Notes: generated by a model not told the origin, from the letters alone. A DNA stretch of 64,000 nucleotides from Rhizobium leguminosarum (GCF_004123835.1 NZ_MZMU01000003.1:1550001-1614000), one strand, 5' to 3'; positions 55,952-63,835 are shown, numbered from the stretch's first letter. A program made the numbers and translations.

Positions 55952-56968
55952 TCAAGCCATCGCGCTGATGTCGTTGTCTTGAAACAGCGCTGCCGACAGA
56001 TCGGCAACCTCGTCATGAATGGCTGCGCGCTCGATGCCTGGGGGATCGGTAAAGAGTTCTGCTGCAAAGGCGAGGCCGAGCGCCGTACCCTCTGGCACGA
56101 AGACATAATGCCCAAGGCCGCCGCCGAAGATTTTAAGAGCGCTGCGCCGGAGCCGCGCATGTAGCCACGACGAACATTCTTCCGCCGGTGCCGCCCTGTC
56201 GGCGTCACCGACCAGGATAAGGGCAGGCGCATCGACAGCTTTCAAGCTTTCCTCGCCGAAGCCGAGAACGGACCGGCCCGGCGCGCAAACGAGTGCGGCC
56301 TTGATTCTGTCATCTCGGTAGGAGTTCGACATCCGGGACCACGAATCGCGAAACACATCGCTGGTGTGCAGCAATGCCGGGATATGATCGGCAAGGTCAG
56401 GAAACTCCCTTGGTCCGCGCGCGCCACCCGGCTTCATCCTCGATGGTTCGAACTGCGAGAACTGGGCGACAGCCCCAAGAAGCAGCATCACGCTATAAGC
56501 TCCGGCCGAAAATCCGGCTGCGAAGACACTGTTCGTATCGATATGGCCAGAGAGATCGCTGAGCCACTCGTCGCGGTGGTCGAGCATGTAGCTTAGGTCA
56601 GGCGCCCGCTCCCAAAGGCAGGCAAAGCCTTCAGCGCGATAGGGCTCGATGCCGGTATTGCCGTGATGGCTGACGCCGAGCGCTGCAAATCCGCGATCGA
56701 CCAGGCGTCGCGCAAGCCACTCCAGTCCGGCCGCGGATCCGCCGGTGCCATGCGACAACAGAACGAGGGGATAGGGCCCGGCCTGCGGCCGGATGGGTGC
56801 ATCGCGGGCGACGGCCGCCCTCTGGAACCAGCTTCTTTCCGGGACGTCGCTTTGTGCGTCATCGGCGGCGGGGTACCAGAGGGACCAACTGATCGGTCTG
56901 GGGCCGGCGGCGTCCCAGTTCGACCTTTTCTCGTCGTAGAGGACGCCGTCGCGAAAGCCCAGTTTCAT
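55952..56968 (-). CDS. Alpha/beta hydrolase, dienelactone-hydrolase-like
   Basis: A 338-residue protein with an alpha/beta-hydrolase core. PLVLLSHGTGGSAAG precedes the nucleophile elbow, seen as AAGFSAGAYSVM (G-x-S-x-G as GFSAG) at about residue 150; a later GDADRAAPAEE (acid) and an LGHYVF (histidine) complete a plausible triad. The product resembles predicted dienelactone hydrolases, which often act on unknown esters or amides. No signal peptide is evident. It is 33 bp upstream, on the same strand, of nothing in particular; it converges with prfB. Confidence 0.8.
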   Translation of the reverse strand: MKLGFRDGVLYDEKRSNWDAAGPRPISWSLWYPAADDAQSDVPERSWFQRAAVARDAPIRPQAGPYPLVLLSHGTGGSAAGLEWLARRLVDRGFAALGVSHHGNTGIEPYRAEGFACLWERAPDLSYMLDHRDEWLSDLSGHIDTNSVFAAGFSAGAYSVMLLLGAVAQFSQFEPSRMKPGGARGPREFPDLADHIPALLHTSDVFRDSWSRMSNSYRDDRIKAALVCAPGRSVLGFGEESLKAVDAPALILVGDADRAAPAEECSSWLHARLRRSALKIFGGGLGHYVFVPEGTALGLAFAAELFTDPPGIERAAIHDEVADLSAALFQDNDISAMA

Positions 56969-57001
56969 CTCTTGAATGCCCTTTGAACACGTCCCAGCCG
57001 T

Positions 57002-57517
57002 TCAATTCGTCGCCTTCTCGACGGTGATGTCGCCGAATTCGTCGATCAGCACGGTCCAGCCATCCGGCTCCGCCGCAGGGTCGGTCTTCAGATAGACCGT
57101 GGCGAAGAGCCCCGGCTGCTTGATGATGCCGTTCGAATTCTCGGGGCGGATATCGGTCACGTAAGGCTTCAGGTCACTGAACTCCTGCAGCTCGATGGTC
57201 GAGGCGATCGCTGGGCCGGTCTCGGTCTGGGCAATCTGCTGCAGATAGACCTTCGAAGTCCTGTCCGGTTGGCGCACGGCAAAGAGCTTGTAGTAGCCGT
57301 GGCGCTGCGCGGCCTCTCCCTCGGGATTGGCAACGCTCTCGGCGCCCGTCGGCGCCCGCTCGACATCAGGTGCGTTGCCGTCGTCCTCCCAATAGCCGGT
57401 GCTGGTCGCGAAAATCACCGATGCCGGCAGGAAGACATCCTGCGCCGGCGCCGTCTCCGCTGTGACGCTCCATCCCGCAAGCAGGAGGCTGGTCATCAAT
57501 ATCCGTCGCATTGCCAT
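57002..57517 (-). CDS. Exported protein of unknown function, next to nadK
   Basis: A 171-residue protein. Start at 57517 is preferred since AAGGATTGAGACG precedes it at good spacing; it lies 4 bp after the nadK stop. The first ~25 residues (AMRRILMTSLLLAGWSVTAETAPA) form a signal peptide. The mature part has no Cys and no recognised domain; YKLFAVRQPDRTSKVYLQQIAQTE suggests a beta-rich fold. Cotranscription with nadK is likely, function unknown. Confidence 0.75.
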   Translation of the reverse strand: MAMRRILMTSLLLAGWSVTAETAPAQDVFLPASVIFATSTGYWEDDGNAPDVERAPTGAESVANPEGEAAQRHGYYKLFAVRQPDRTSKVYLQQIAQTETGPAIASTIELQEFSDLKPYVTDIRPENSNGIIKQPGLFATVYLKTDPAAEPDGWTVLIDEFGDITVEKATN

Positions 57518-57521
57518 CGTC

Positions 57522-58295
57522 TCAATCCTTGAACTGCTCGGCGAGAATACGGTCGGACCAGGAGCGGTCGGGATCAGAAAGAATGCGCGCCGTGACATGC
57601 TCCGACTGGGCGATGCGGATATGCAGCACCGATTTGACCTCGGTGTTGTCGGCCACCGCGTTCACCGGCCGCTTCTCCGGCTCGAGAATGTCGATATCGA
57701 CGGTCACCTTGTTCGGCAGCAGAGCGCCCCTCCAGCGCCGAGGCCGGAAAGCGCTGACCGGCGTCATGGCGAGCAGCGGCGCCTCGAGCGGCAGGATCGG
57801 GCCGTGGGCGGAAAGATTATAAGCCGTCGATCCGGCAGGTGTCGCGACCATCAGTCCGTCGCAGATCAGTTCCTCCAGACGGACGCGCCCGTCCACCATG
57901 ACCCTCAGATTCGCGGCTTGATAGGACTGGCGAAAAAGATAGACCTCGTTGATGGCGAGCGCCGTCGAGTTGGTGCCGTCGGCGTTGGCCGTCGTCATCT
58001 GCAATGGCCGAAAGACGTTTTCGACGGCGACGCAGATGCGCTCCTGAAGCCGGTCGGTGCGATAATCGTTCATCAGGAAGCCGACCGAGCCGCGATTCAT
58101 GCCGTAAACCAGCTTGCCGGAGTTCATGGTGTTGTGCAGCGTCTGCAGCATGAAACCGTCGCCGCCGAGCGCGACGATGACGTCGGCTTCGTCGGCCGGT
58201 ACGTCACCATAGATGCCAATCAACTCCTCGCGCGCGGCAAGCGCCTCCGTCGTTGGTGAGGCGAGAAAGGAAAGCGTCTGAAATGAACGGCCCAT
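57522..58295 (-). CDS. nadK: NAD kinase
   Basis: ATP- or polyphosphate-dependent NAD kinase (257 residues) that makes NADP. The GGDG motif (VIVALGGDGFMLQTLH) and the NE/D region (AINEVYLFRQ; DGLMVATPAGSTAYNLSAHGP) are intact. Length is typical. It is transcribed away from the tRNA-Thr gene; the 159-bp gap between them holds the promoters of both. Confidence 0.95.
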   Translation of the reverse strand: MGRSFQTLSFLASPTTEALAAREELIGIYGDVPADEADVIVALGGDGFMLQTLHNTMNSGKLVYGMNRGSVGFLMNDYRTDRLQERICVAVENVFRPLQMTTANADGTNSTALAINEVYLFRQSYQAANLRVMVDGRVRLEELICDGLMVATPAGSTAYNLSAHGPILPLEAPLLAMTPVSAFRPRRWRGALLPNKVTVDIDILEPEKRPVNAVADNTEVKSVLHIRIAQSEHVTARILSDPDRSWSDRILAEQFKD

Positions 58296-58454
58296 GCAAT
58301 GCCCTTTATGATGCTGCCCTAGCTAAAGGATAAAGGGCTTGTGCGACAAGGACGTTTTCTATCGCGCAGCGTTTTGAGCTGCAGCCGACCTGTCCGTGCA
58401 GGCACGGATTTTCCCTTTACAGAATCACAGAATCTGCTAGTTGGGGCAATTATT

Positions 58455-58530
<76 letters not shown>

Positions 58531-58563
58531 AATCCCCTTTTCGGTGCAAATATTTACGCGATG

Positions 58564-58640
58564 GCGTGAGGCGGAAACGCAATAATATGAGGCGGTTATT
58601 TTCCGCCTCCGCCTCACGAAGTCTCACGGCCGCCTCACGC
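58564..58640. repeat. Cluster of CCGCCTCACG boxes next to the tRNA
   Basis: GCGTGAGGCGG at 58564-58574 (inverted), TGAGGCGG at 58588-58595 (inverted), then CCGCCTC at 58603, CCGCCTCACG at 58609-58618 and CCGCCTCACG at 58630-58639. The five occurrences lie between the tRNA and the element's last gene, where a tyrosine integrase would bind its arm-type sites. They can also fold as hairpins, so a terminator role for the minus-strand genes is an alternative. Confidence 0.55.
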
Positions 58641-58642
58641 AT

Positions 58643-58873
58643 TCAAGCGGCGGAGATCAGCCAAAGAACCTCTCTCAGCCTTTCGCGGTAAAGCGCAGCC
58701 ATCCTGCGGCCGAGCTCGTCGGGGCCGAGCGGGCTGTCGCCCTCGGACATTTTCTGAAAGAAAGAAGTGCAGGCTACCCGCAACGCCATTGCCTGGCCTT
58801 CGCTCAGCTTCGTGCCGTTGATCTCGATCTGCGGTTCGCCGCTCATGCGCAACTCCAACGGTTCGCCGCTCAT
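58643..58873 (-). CDS. Small element protein of unknown function
   Basis: A 76-residue protein at the end of the minus-strand chain. The ATG at 58873 overlaps the previous stop (ATGA). A 27-bp direct duplication (58833-58859 and 58860-58886) repeats the start region, so a second in-frame ATG at 58846 gives a near-identical MSGEP start. The rest reads LSEGQAMALRVACTSFFQK and looks helical. No family recognised. Confidence 0.55.
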   Translation of the reverse strand: MSGEPLELRMSGEPQIEINGTKLSEGQAMALRVACTSFFQKMSEGDSPLGPDELGRRMAALYRERLREVLWLISAA

Positions 58874-59358
58874 GGCCCACTCCAATTCCAGACGCCTTGT
58901 GCGCCGCATGCCGGCGCCGGCGGCGCGAGCTCGTCGACCTCGAGCATCGGCCAGCCCCAGTTGAAGGTGTCATCGCGATCGCTGTCATTGCCGGCAGCGT
59001 CGCCGAACTCTGCAGCGCAAGCATCGCCCCGCTTTGGATCGCCGACGATCACGGTGCAGACGACGTGCGACAGCGGCAGCAGTGACGGCAAGGCGCGTTT
59101 CTCTGCCTCGAGTATCCTTGTCAGCAGAGGGAGGGCGATTGCGGCGTGCAGACACGGGGTTTCGCCTCGCGATGGATTGGAGAGGCGCGCATGAAGGTCA
59201 TAGATCTCGGGGAACTTCATCGGCCGGGCGGCGGCGTGAATGGCGAGCCGTTTGCCGATGAGCCATCCGGGCGGCTTCCATCCTCGGAACTCGTAGGGCT
59301 TCGCGCCGATAGCGATCAGAGTTGCCCATGGCTGCCAGATAGTGAGGGCTTTCATCAT
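58870..59358 (-). CDS. ASCH-domain-like protein
   Basis: A 162-residue protein starting MMKALTIWQPWATLIAIGAK, which, with KPYEFRGWKPPGWLIGKRLAIHAA, is characteristic of the ASCH fold, a PUA-related RNA-binding domain common in phages. The C-terminal part (NWGWPMLEVDE...) also fits the family. ATGA overlaps at both ends tie it to its neighbours. The target is unknown. Confidence 0.75.
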   Translation of the reverse strand: MMKALTIWQPWATLIAIGAKPYEFRGWKPPGWLIGKRLAIHAAARPMKFPEIYDLHARLSNPSRGETPCLHAAIALPLLTRILEAEKRALPSLLPLSHVVCTVIVGDPKRGDACAAEFGDAAGNDSDRDDTFNWGWPMLEVDELAPPAPACGAQGVWNWSGP

Positions 59359-59921
59359 GCTGCGCTCTCCTGGAAAGTGCGCTCGTCAGGCCAGTACTGG
59401 TCGCGCGGGCGCCAGCACCAAGGAATGACGGGACGTCGCTCATAGGTAGCGGCCATCCACCGGCCGCCGATGAAATCGATGTATTGCGGGAAACCGGCCG
59501 TCGCGCCCTCCACGCGAGCGCACGCCTCGATGACGGTGCCGTCTTGAGGTGCCGTTTCCATCGGCCGCCATGACCGGCTTTGATCCATCGTCGAGAGGAT
59601 GCTGATCGTTTCCTGCAGGAGCTCGTGGGCGCTCTTCTGTCGCAGGCGCTGTTCTTCGCCCAAAAGGCTTCGCTCGGGAAACGGGACGGGCTCATGGAAG
59701 GCGATGGTCAACGCGTGGAAGAGCTCGGCCTGTGAGGACGGAACACTGCGAGCGTTCGCCAGCAGCTGCTTGGCATAGATGGATGCGAGCTTCAGCGTTC
59801 TGCGCGGATCCGGATCGACAAATTCAAGGACCGTACCGTCGTCGCGCTTCACCGGGGGCAGTCCACCGATCAAATAAAACTGCGCTAGATCGAACGCCTT
59901 CACACGTAGCCAGGTCGTCAT
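59355..59921 (-). CDS. Phage protein with a DUF551-like C-terminus
   Basis: A 188-residue protein starting MTTWLRVKAFD at 59921, overlapping the int stop by 4 bp. The C-terminal region contains WRPMETAPQDGTVIEACA and a tryptophan-rich end, the pattern of small phage proteins of the DUF551 type. The N-terminal half is not recognised. It is probably cotranslated with int. Confidence 0.65.
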   Translation of the reverse strand: MTTWLRVKAFDLAQFYLIGGLPPVKRDDGTVLEFVDPDPRRTLKLASIYAKQLLANARSVPSSQAELFHALTIAFHEPVPFPERSLLGEEQRLRQKSAHELLQETISILSTMDQSRSWRPMETAPQDGTVIEACARVEGATAGFPQYIDFIGGRWMAATYERRPVIPWCWRPRDQYWPDERTFQESAA

Positions 59922-61123
59922 GCGGTTTTCCTCTTCCTTCGCTCTTTGGCATGCCACTTTTCCATCTTCTCGATCGCGGCGGTGGCATCCTCCTCCTCGA
60001 TCGCCATGTAGTGCTTGAGAATGTCGAAGATGGTCCGGGGGCTGTGGCCGGTGATGGCGCAGATCTCGTGGATCTCGCAGCCGGCGCGCTTCAACCAGGT
60101 GACGGCGGTGTCGCGCAGGTCCTGGTCGCGCAGATCGGCGATCGACGGCATAGTCAAGGCGGCGATCGCGCGGATATCCTCGATCTTGTGGCGGTAGTGG
60201 CTTGATGTGAATGGCCGCTTCAGGCGTTCGCAGACGACGACGTGCTCGTCATCGATGCCGAGATCCTTGCGACGGACGATCGCGGCGTCCAGGCGCTTCT
60301 GCAGCTCGCGCGCGACCGGGATCGAGACGCGGGCGCCGGTCTTCATCTGCCGGAAGTGCATGCGACGGGCTCTCACGCCCTCATAGCGCAGCTCCAGGCG
60401 GTCGCCTTGCCTCTGCCCGGTCCAGACGCCCAGCATGATCATGTCGCCAATCTCCGGCCATCCTGCGGCGTCTGCGGTGGCGACGTAATGGTCGATCTCC
60501 TCGATCGAGCCGACGCGCAGCCGCGCCGGCGGCGCTGCCATGCCGAGCCCGTGGGCGGGATTAACGACCAGGCCTCGCACGCGCCCGCGGCTGATCGCCC
60601 ATTCGATGGCGATGCCGAGGATGGTCATGGCGCCATGGGCGGATGCGTGGCCGGCGAGAACGAACAGCTTGTCGTAGACCCCGAGGCAGATCGGTTTATC
60701 GAGCGCCTCTACTTCCGACGTCCAGATATCGGGGGCGTAATTCTTGAAGACGTTGCCCTTGTAGCGGTATTCGTCGACCGTCTTCTTGGCGAGCGTGCCC
60801 ATATGCGGATTGAGTTTCGGCTCGAGCCAGTCGGCAAACAGCTGCTCGACTGAATAGGAACGGGTGAGCGGCACGGCCGCCGGCGTCGGCTTCTTCGCCT
60901 TGGCCTTCTTCTTCGGCTTGGCGGCCTCCTCGCGGGCGAGCTGGCGGGTGAAGGCGCGGGACCATTCCAGGCATTGCCCGGCGGTCATCCAGGCGCCGTC
61001 GTCGTTCTTCAGATCCTCGCCCTCATAGCCGCGCTCGCGCAAACCCTTCGACGGGATGAAGCGCGGGCGGCCATGGCGCCAGGTGACATAAGTGATTTTG
61101 GGATCGGTGCGGTCGGTACTCAA
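59918..61123 (-). CDS. Tyrosine-type integrase
   Basis: A 401-residue site-specific recombinase from a TTG start at 61123; AGGAGG lies 5 nt before it. Upstream codons stay open but are not preceded by a ribosome site. The N-terminus includes an Arm-type region and a Lys/Ala-rich stretch (KPKKKAKAKKPT). In the catalytic half, TGQRQGDRLEL provides the first arginine, DLRDTAVTWL the second, and GHSPRTIFDILKHYM the His and the nucleophilic Tyr. The HxxR histidine is replaced by glutamine (QDLR), a known tolerated variation. It probably integrates the element at tRNA-Thr. Confidence 0.88.
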   Translation of the reverse strand: MSTDRTDPKITYVTWRHGRPRFIPSKGLRERGYEGEDLKNDDGAWMTAGQCLEWSRAFTRQLAREEAAKPKKKAKAKKPTPAAVPLTRSYSVEQLFADWLEPKLNPHMGTLAKKTVDEYRYKGNVFKNYAPDIWTSEVEALDKPICLGVYDKLFVLAGHASAHGAMTILGIAIEWAISRGRVRGLVVNPAHGLGMAAPPARLRVGSIEEIDHYVATADAAGWPEIGDMIMLGVWTGQRQGDRLELRYEGVRARRMHFRQMKTGARVSIPVARELQKRLDAAIVRRKDLGIDDEHVVVCERLKRPFTSSHYRHKIEDIRAIAALTMPSIADLRDQDLRDTAVTWLKRAGCEIHEICAITGHSPRTIFDILKHYMAIEEEDATAAIEKMEKWHAKERRKRKTA

Positions 61124-61144
61124 AACATCCTCCTGAAAACAAAT

Positions 61145-61182
61145 CGGCCCGGCAGCTACGCAAAACACAGGCTGCCGGGCCG
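61145..61182 (-). terminator. Terminator- or attenuator-like hairpin just upstream of int
   Basis: Perfect 12-bp inverted repeat CGGCCCGGCAGC / GCTGCCGGGCCG with a 14-nt loop. On the minus strand it is followed by ATTTGTTTTC and, 16 nt later, the int ribosome site. It would limit read-through from the upstream small genes into int. Confidence 0.65.
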
Positions 61183-61322
61183 TCTCGTGTGCCCGGGTGA
61201 ACCGGGCTGGCAGGGCCTTGCGCAAGGGGGTGAGCAAGGCCGTGCAATTTGTGGGGCAGCAACAGGGCGGCGGTCGCTGCCCCGCGCCGCCATGGAGACG
61301 CGAGACTGTGGCGGCGCCCGGC

Positions 61323-61460
61323 CTACCGCTTGCGCTTGCGGACGGGGAGTACCGCCGGGAAGCGCAGGCTGCAGGCCCAGAGAATGAGGGTGAAGCCGAC
61401 GATCTCGCTGAGCAGGATCGCGCCGGCGATGGCGCCGAGGGGGAGATCGGTGCAGCTCAT
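61323..61460 (-). CDS. 45-residue single-helix membrane peptide
   Basis: Starts with ATG at 61460 (ATGA overlap with the previous gene) and ends TAG at 61323-61325. Residues 8-32 (LGAIAGAILLSEIVGFTLIL) form one membrane helix followed by a basic tail (RKRKR). Function unknown; its size suits a small phage membrane protein. Confidence 0.6.
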   Translation of the reverse strand: MSCTDLPLGAIAGAILLSEIVGFTLILWACSLRFPAVLPVRKRKR

Positions 61461-61705
61461 TGGATCGACCCCCCATACATGCGGCCGAGGAGCTGCGTGG
61501 TGCTGTTGAGCGTGCCGGCGGTCATCGCCGCCTCGACGATGACGCTTGCATTGGCCTGCTGGCTGGCGACCTGGCGCAGCTGCAGGGCGGCGAGATCCTC
61601 GAGGATGGCGCCGCGCTCCTTGAGCTCGGCAATCAGCCGCGTCATCAGATGATCGGTCTGGCCGGCCGACAGCTCGAGCAGCTCTATCAGGTCACGCGGT
61701 TCCAT
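61457..61705 (-). CDS. Small hypothetical element protein
   Basis: An 82-residue, mainly helical protein (LIELLELSAGQTDHLMTRLI and EDLAALQLRQVASQ) that looks like a coiled coil or adaptor. It is locked in the overlapping chain: its stop lies in an ATGA with the 45-residue peptide, and its start lies 14 bp inside the next gene's end. No family recognised. Confidence 0.55.
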   Translation of the reverse strand: MEPRDLIELLELSAGQTDHLMTRLIAELKERGAILEDLAALQLRQVASQQANASVIVEAAMTAGTLNSTTQLLGRMYGGSIQ

Positions 61706-61976
61706 CGGATGCCCCTTTCAGCTTGGCGGCGGCGATCTGGCCGGCGGTGGTGAGCCGCAGCGATTGATGACCGACGCGGACCAGGTCGAGGCGTGCCAGC
61801 GCGTTGATGGTCCGGACGTTGAAGCGCTTGTCGCCGATCGCCCAGGTCGTGCCGCGCGGGCGATGGTGGCGGAAGAAGTCGATCGACAGCAGCGCGTCGC
61901 GCTGTGCCATGTTCAGAACCCGGCGCGGATTGGTGACGGCGGGATTGTCGGCGACGGGAGTGACGGAAGGTGTCAT
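61692..61976 (-). CDS. Winged-helix-like small protein
   Basis: A 94-residue protein from MTPSVTPVADN (61976). The central part MAQRDALLSIDFFRHHRP and LARLDLVRVGHQSLRLTTAGQ reads as a small winged-helix (the TTAG end is typical). It may bind DNA. It overlaps its neighbours by 4 and 14 bp. Confidence 0.55.
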   Translation of the reverse strand: MTPSVTPVADNPAVTNPRRVLNMAQRDALLSIDFFRHHRPRGTTWAIGDKRFNVRTINALARLDLVRVGHQSLRLTTAGQIAAAKLKGASDGTA

Positions 61977-62317
61977 CGGCCGCGCCTCACTGCCTGGATG
62001 CTGATCCGGCACTGCTCGGCATGGCTGACATAGACCTCGTCAACCGTGACCTTCAGCGCCTCTGCAGCCGTCGGGAACCCGCCTTCCTTCATCATGTTGG
62101 CGGCGATCGACGAATGCGTCATGACGAGCAGACGGCTGATGCCGTGAAGGACATCGAGCCTGTCGTCGCAGCGCTGGAACTCTTCGTTCACCCACTCCTG
62201 AAACACGTCGATCCACTTCGACAAGGATCCGCGCGCAATGATCCGGACGATCGGATCGGGATGCGTGAGCGCGTCTTCTGCGCCGATGGCGCGCGGCACT
62301 TCGGTTTGGTCCGTCAT
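61973..62317 (-). CDS. Hypothetical element protein
   Basis: A 114-residue protein beginning MTDQTEVPRAIGAEDALTH. It is largely helical with SLSKWIDVFQEWVNEEF and EALKVTVDEVYVSHAEQC. No family recognised. ATGA overlaps with genes on both sides. Confidence 0.5.
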   Translation of the reverse strand: MTDQTEVPRAIGAEDALTHPDPIVRIIARGSLSKWIDVFQEWVNEEFQRCDDRLDVLHGISRLLVMTHSSIAANMMKEGGFPTAAEALKVTVDEVYVSHAEQCRISIQAVRRGR

Positions 62318-62652
62318 GCCCGTGCCCCCGTGTTGTCGATCGCCAGGCGCGGGCCGGTGAAGGCGGCGCGGTCTGGACGGACATAGGCGAGGTGGAGCGC
62401 CTGGCGGTTGGCGAGGACTGCCTCGTCCGCCTCGGCCTTGGTTTCGGCGGCGCGCTTGCGATCGCCGTAAGTATCCAGCCAACGGCTGACGGCGGTCCGC
62501 GACCAGCGCGGGCGCCTGGCATTGCCGGGCAGGCGCGCCGGCATGCCTTCCATTTCGGTCAGCGTCCGGACCTTGCGAAGGAAATGTTCCTTCGTCAGCT
62601 CCAGCGCCGCGGCGATCTCTTCCGCGCCGACGGTGTTCTCTGCGAGTGTCAT
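62314..62652 (-). CDS. HTH protein, possible excisionase or regulator
   Basis: A 112-residue protein starting MTLAENTVGAEEI at 62652. AEEIAAALELTKEHFLRKVRTL and WSRTAVSRWLDTY resemble the MerR/excisionase-type helix-turn-helix. It heads the minus-strand chain that ends in int, so it could be an excisionase-like recombination factor, but this is inference. Putative operator repeats lie just upstream. Confidence 0.55.
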   Translation of the reverse strand: MTLAENTVGAEEIAAALELTKEHFLRKVRTLTEMEGMPARLPGNARRPRWSRTAVSRWLDTYGDRKRAAETKAEADEAVLANRQALHLAYVRPDRAAFTGPRLAIDNTGARA

Positions 62653-62684
62653 GGGTGCGTCTCCATGTGAGTGCAAATCACTAC

Positions 62685-62754
62685 ATTCACGACGCTCTCA
62701 AAAATTCATGACAAATTCAACAACTAATTCATGACGCGACATGAAAACGTGAAT
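62685..62754. promoter_or_regulatory. ATTCATGAC-type box cluster upstream of the minus-strand chain
   Basis: ATTCACGAC at 62685-62693 and ATTCATGAC at 62704-62712 and 62727-62735, with an inverted GTGAAT at 62749-62754. Spacing of 19 and 23 bp is close to two helical turns. Similar boxes are at 63836-63890, so these may be operators for the repressor. Confidence 0.5.
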
Positions 62755-62839
62755 TTCTACTGATTAGTAGTTACTGAAATAGCAAGATCTTGGGATGAAA
62801 GCTGTGGGTAATTGCGCCCCCGCAACACAAAGACGACGC

Positions 62840-63046
62840 CTAGTTGATCAATCGACCAAAGCCAGTCGACGCCAAGTAGAGCAAGCCGCACCACAAGGCG
62901 GCGGTTGAGAAGAGGCCGAGCGCGCCCGCGTGATGGCGGATGCCGATACGCTCGACGAGCGTCATGAAGACCAATGGAAGGGCAAGTCGAAAGAAGAGGA
63001 GATAGGCAAGGGCGAGACCGAGGGGATAAATGAAAATCACGTACAT
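62840..63046 (-). CDS. Small membrane protein of the element
   Basis: A 68-residue protein, ATG at 63046 with AGAGGG upstream. Two membrane helices are predicted (FIYPLGLALAYLLFFRLALP and ALGLFSTAALWCGLLYLAS). The first iteron-like repeat lies 15 bp upstream of it. Function unknown; holin-like proteins have similar size but there is no evidence for that. Confidence 0.6.
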   Translation of the reverse strand: MYVIFIYPLGLALAYLLFFRLALPLVFMTLVERIGIRHHAGALGLFSTAALWCGLLYLASTGFGRLIN

Positions 63047-63060
63047 GAATTCGACCCTCT

Positions 63061-63189
63061 CAGGACTAGGCCCCAATTCAGTGCGCGCCGGTCGCTGGGA
63101 CTATGCCTCAGTTCAGTGCGGGCAAATCGTCAGGACTAACCCCCAGTTCAGTGCGCGCCGATTTTTGCCGTCTAGTCCTCAGTTCAGTG
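63061..63189. repeat. Four iteron-like direct repeats, 35-36 bp apart
   Basis: The core CA(G/A)TTCAGTG occurs at 63074-63083, 63109-63118, 63144-63153 and 63180-63189. The first three units share about 25 further bases (GGACTAGGCCCCAATTCAGTG-like), and the fourth is degraded on its left. They occupy the gap between the small membrane protein and the repressor stop. The regular 35-36 bp period is not a coding pattern (not a multiple of three). Confidence 0.75.
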
Positions 63190-63195
63190 TGAACG

Positions 63196-63816
63196 TCAAG
63201 CGGCTCGACGTTCCCGGAACGAGGCGATGACGACGCCGCGCACCACGACGCGGTCGTTGTCGATCAGGTGCGGTTTCATCAGACCCTTGTCGAGGGTGGC
63301 CGCCACCAGGAAGGGATCCTCATACAGGCGGAAGATAGTCTCTGGCCGGCCGGTGCGGTCGTAGACCTGGGCGCAGACGACGTCGCCTGGCGTGGGGCGG
63401 GCATTGAGATCGACCATAAGGATATCGCCGGGCATGTAGCCGGCCGCCTCGAGGCAGCGCGAATGCAGCACCCACGGGTCGATGGCGTTGCGATCGGCCT
63501 TCAACGCTTTCACGGCGCCATCGATCGCGGTCAGCTGCTCGGCCTCGTAAGGCGCGCTTTCCACTTCGGCCAGGCCGCGAGGTTTCACGATCTTTTCACT
63601 TTGGTAGGCCGGGATCCCCGATGCCTGCTCGATCAGTGTGACCGTCTTTGGTGAGAGCTGGGCTTCGTTCGCCTGATCATTCTCGAACTTCGAGAAGGTC
63701 GCAGCATTGCGGCCCGTGCGCCTGGCGAGCTCAGCATCGTTCCAGCCCTTAACCTCTCGGATATAGGCGAGCCATTGCAGTTGTTTGCGACGAACATTTT
63801 CCACAACGAGGAACAT
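63196..63816 (-). CDS. LexA/S24-type repressor of the element
   Basis: A 206-residue protein with an N-terminal HTH (AYIREVKGWNDAELARRTGRN) and a C-terminal S24-like domain (LEAAGYMPGDILMVDLNARPTPGDVV). The nucleophile position has serine (HSRCLEAAG), but the lysine partner of the LexA family reads FRLY, so a catalytic lysine is not apparent and self-cleavage is doubtful. The start at 63816 lacks a good ribosome site; GTG codons follow. It is divergent from the 63913 gene, as in classical phage immunity regions. Confidence 0.78.
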   Translation of the reverse strand: MFLVVENVRRKQLQWLAYIREVKGWNDAELARRTGRNAATFSKFENDQANEAQLSPKTVTLIEQASGIPAYQSEKIVKPRGLAEVESAPYEAEQLTAIDGAVKALKADRNAIDPWVLHSRCLEAAGYMPGDILMVDLNARPTPGDVVCAQVYDRTGRPETIFRLYEDPFLVAATLDKGLMKPHLIDNDRVVVRGVVIASFRERRAA

Positions 63817-63835
63817 AAGGTGGAGGCGTTCACAT

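Noticed and set aside
63061..63189. CRISPR array
   Set aside because: Only four units with about 10-15 bp of differing sequence between conserved parts, no cas genes, and neither repeat nor spacer lengths fit.
63030..63230. 66-codon plus-strand frame through the iteron region
   Set aside because: The 35-36 bp repeat period is not a multiple of three, so the repeats are not protein repeats, and there is no ribosome site.
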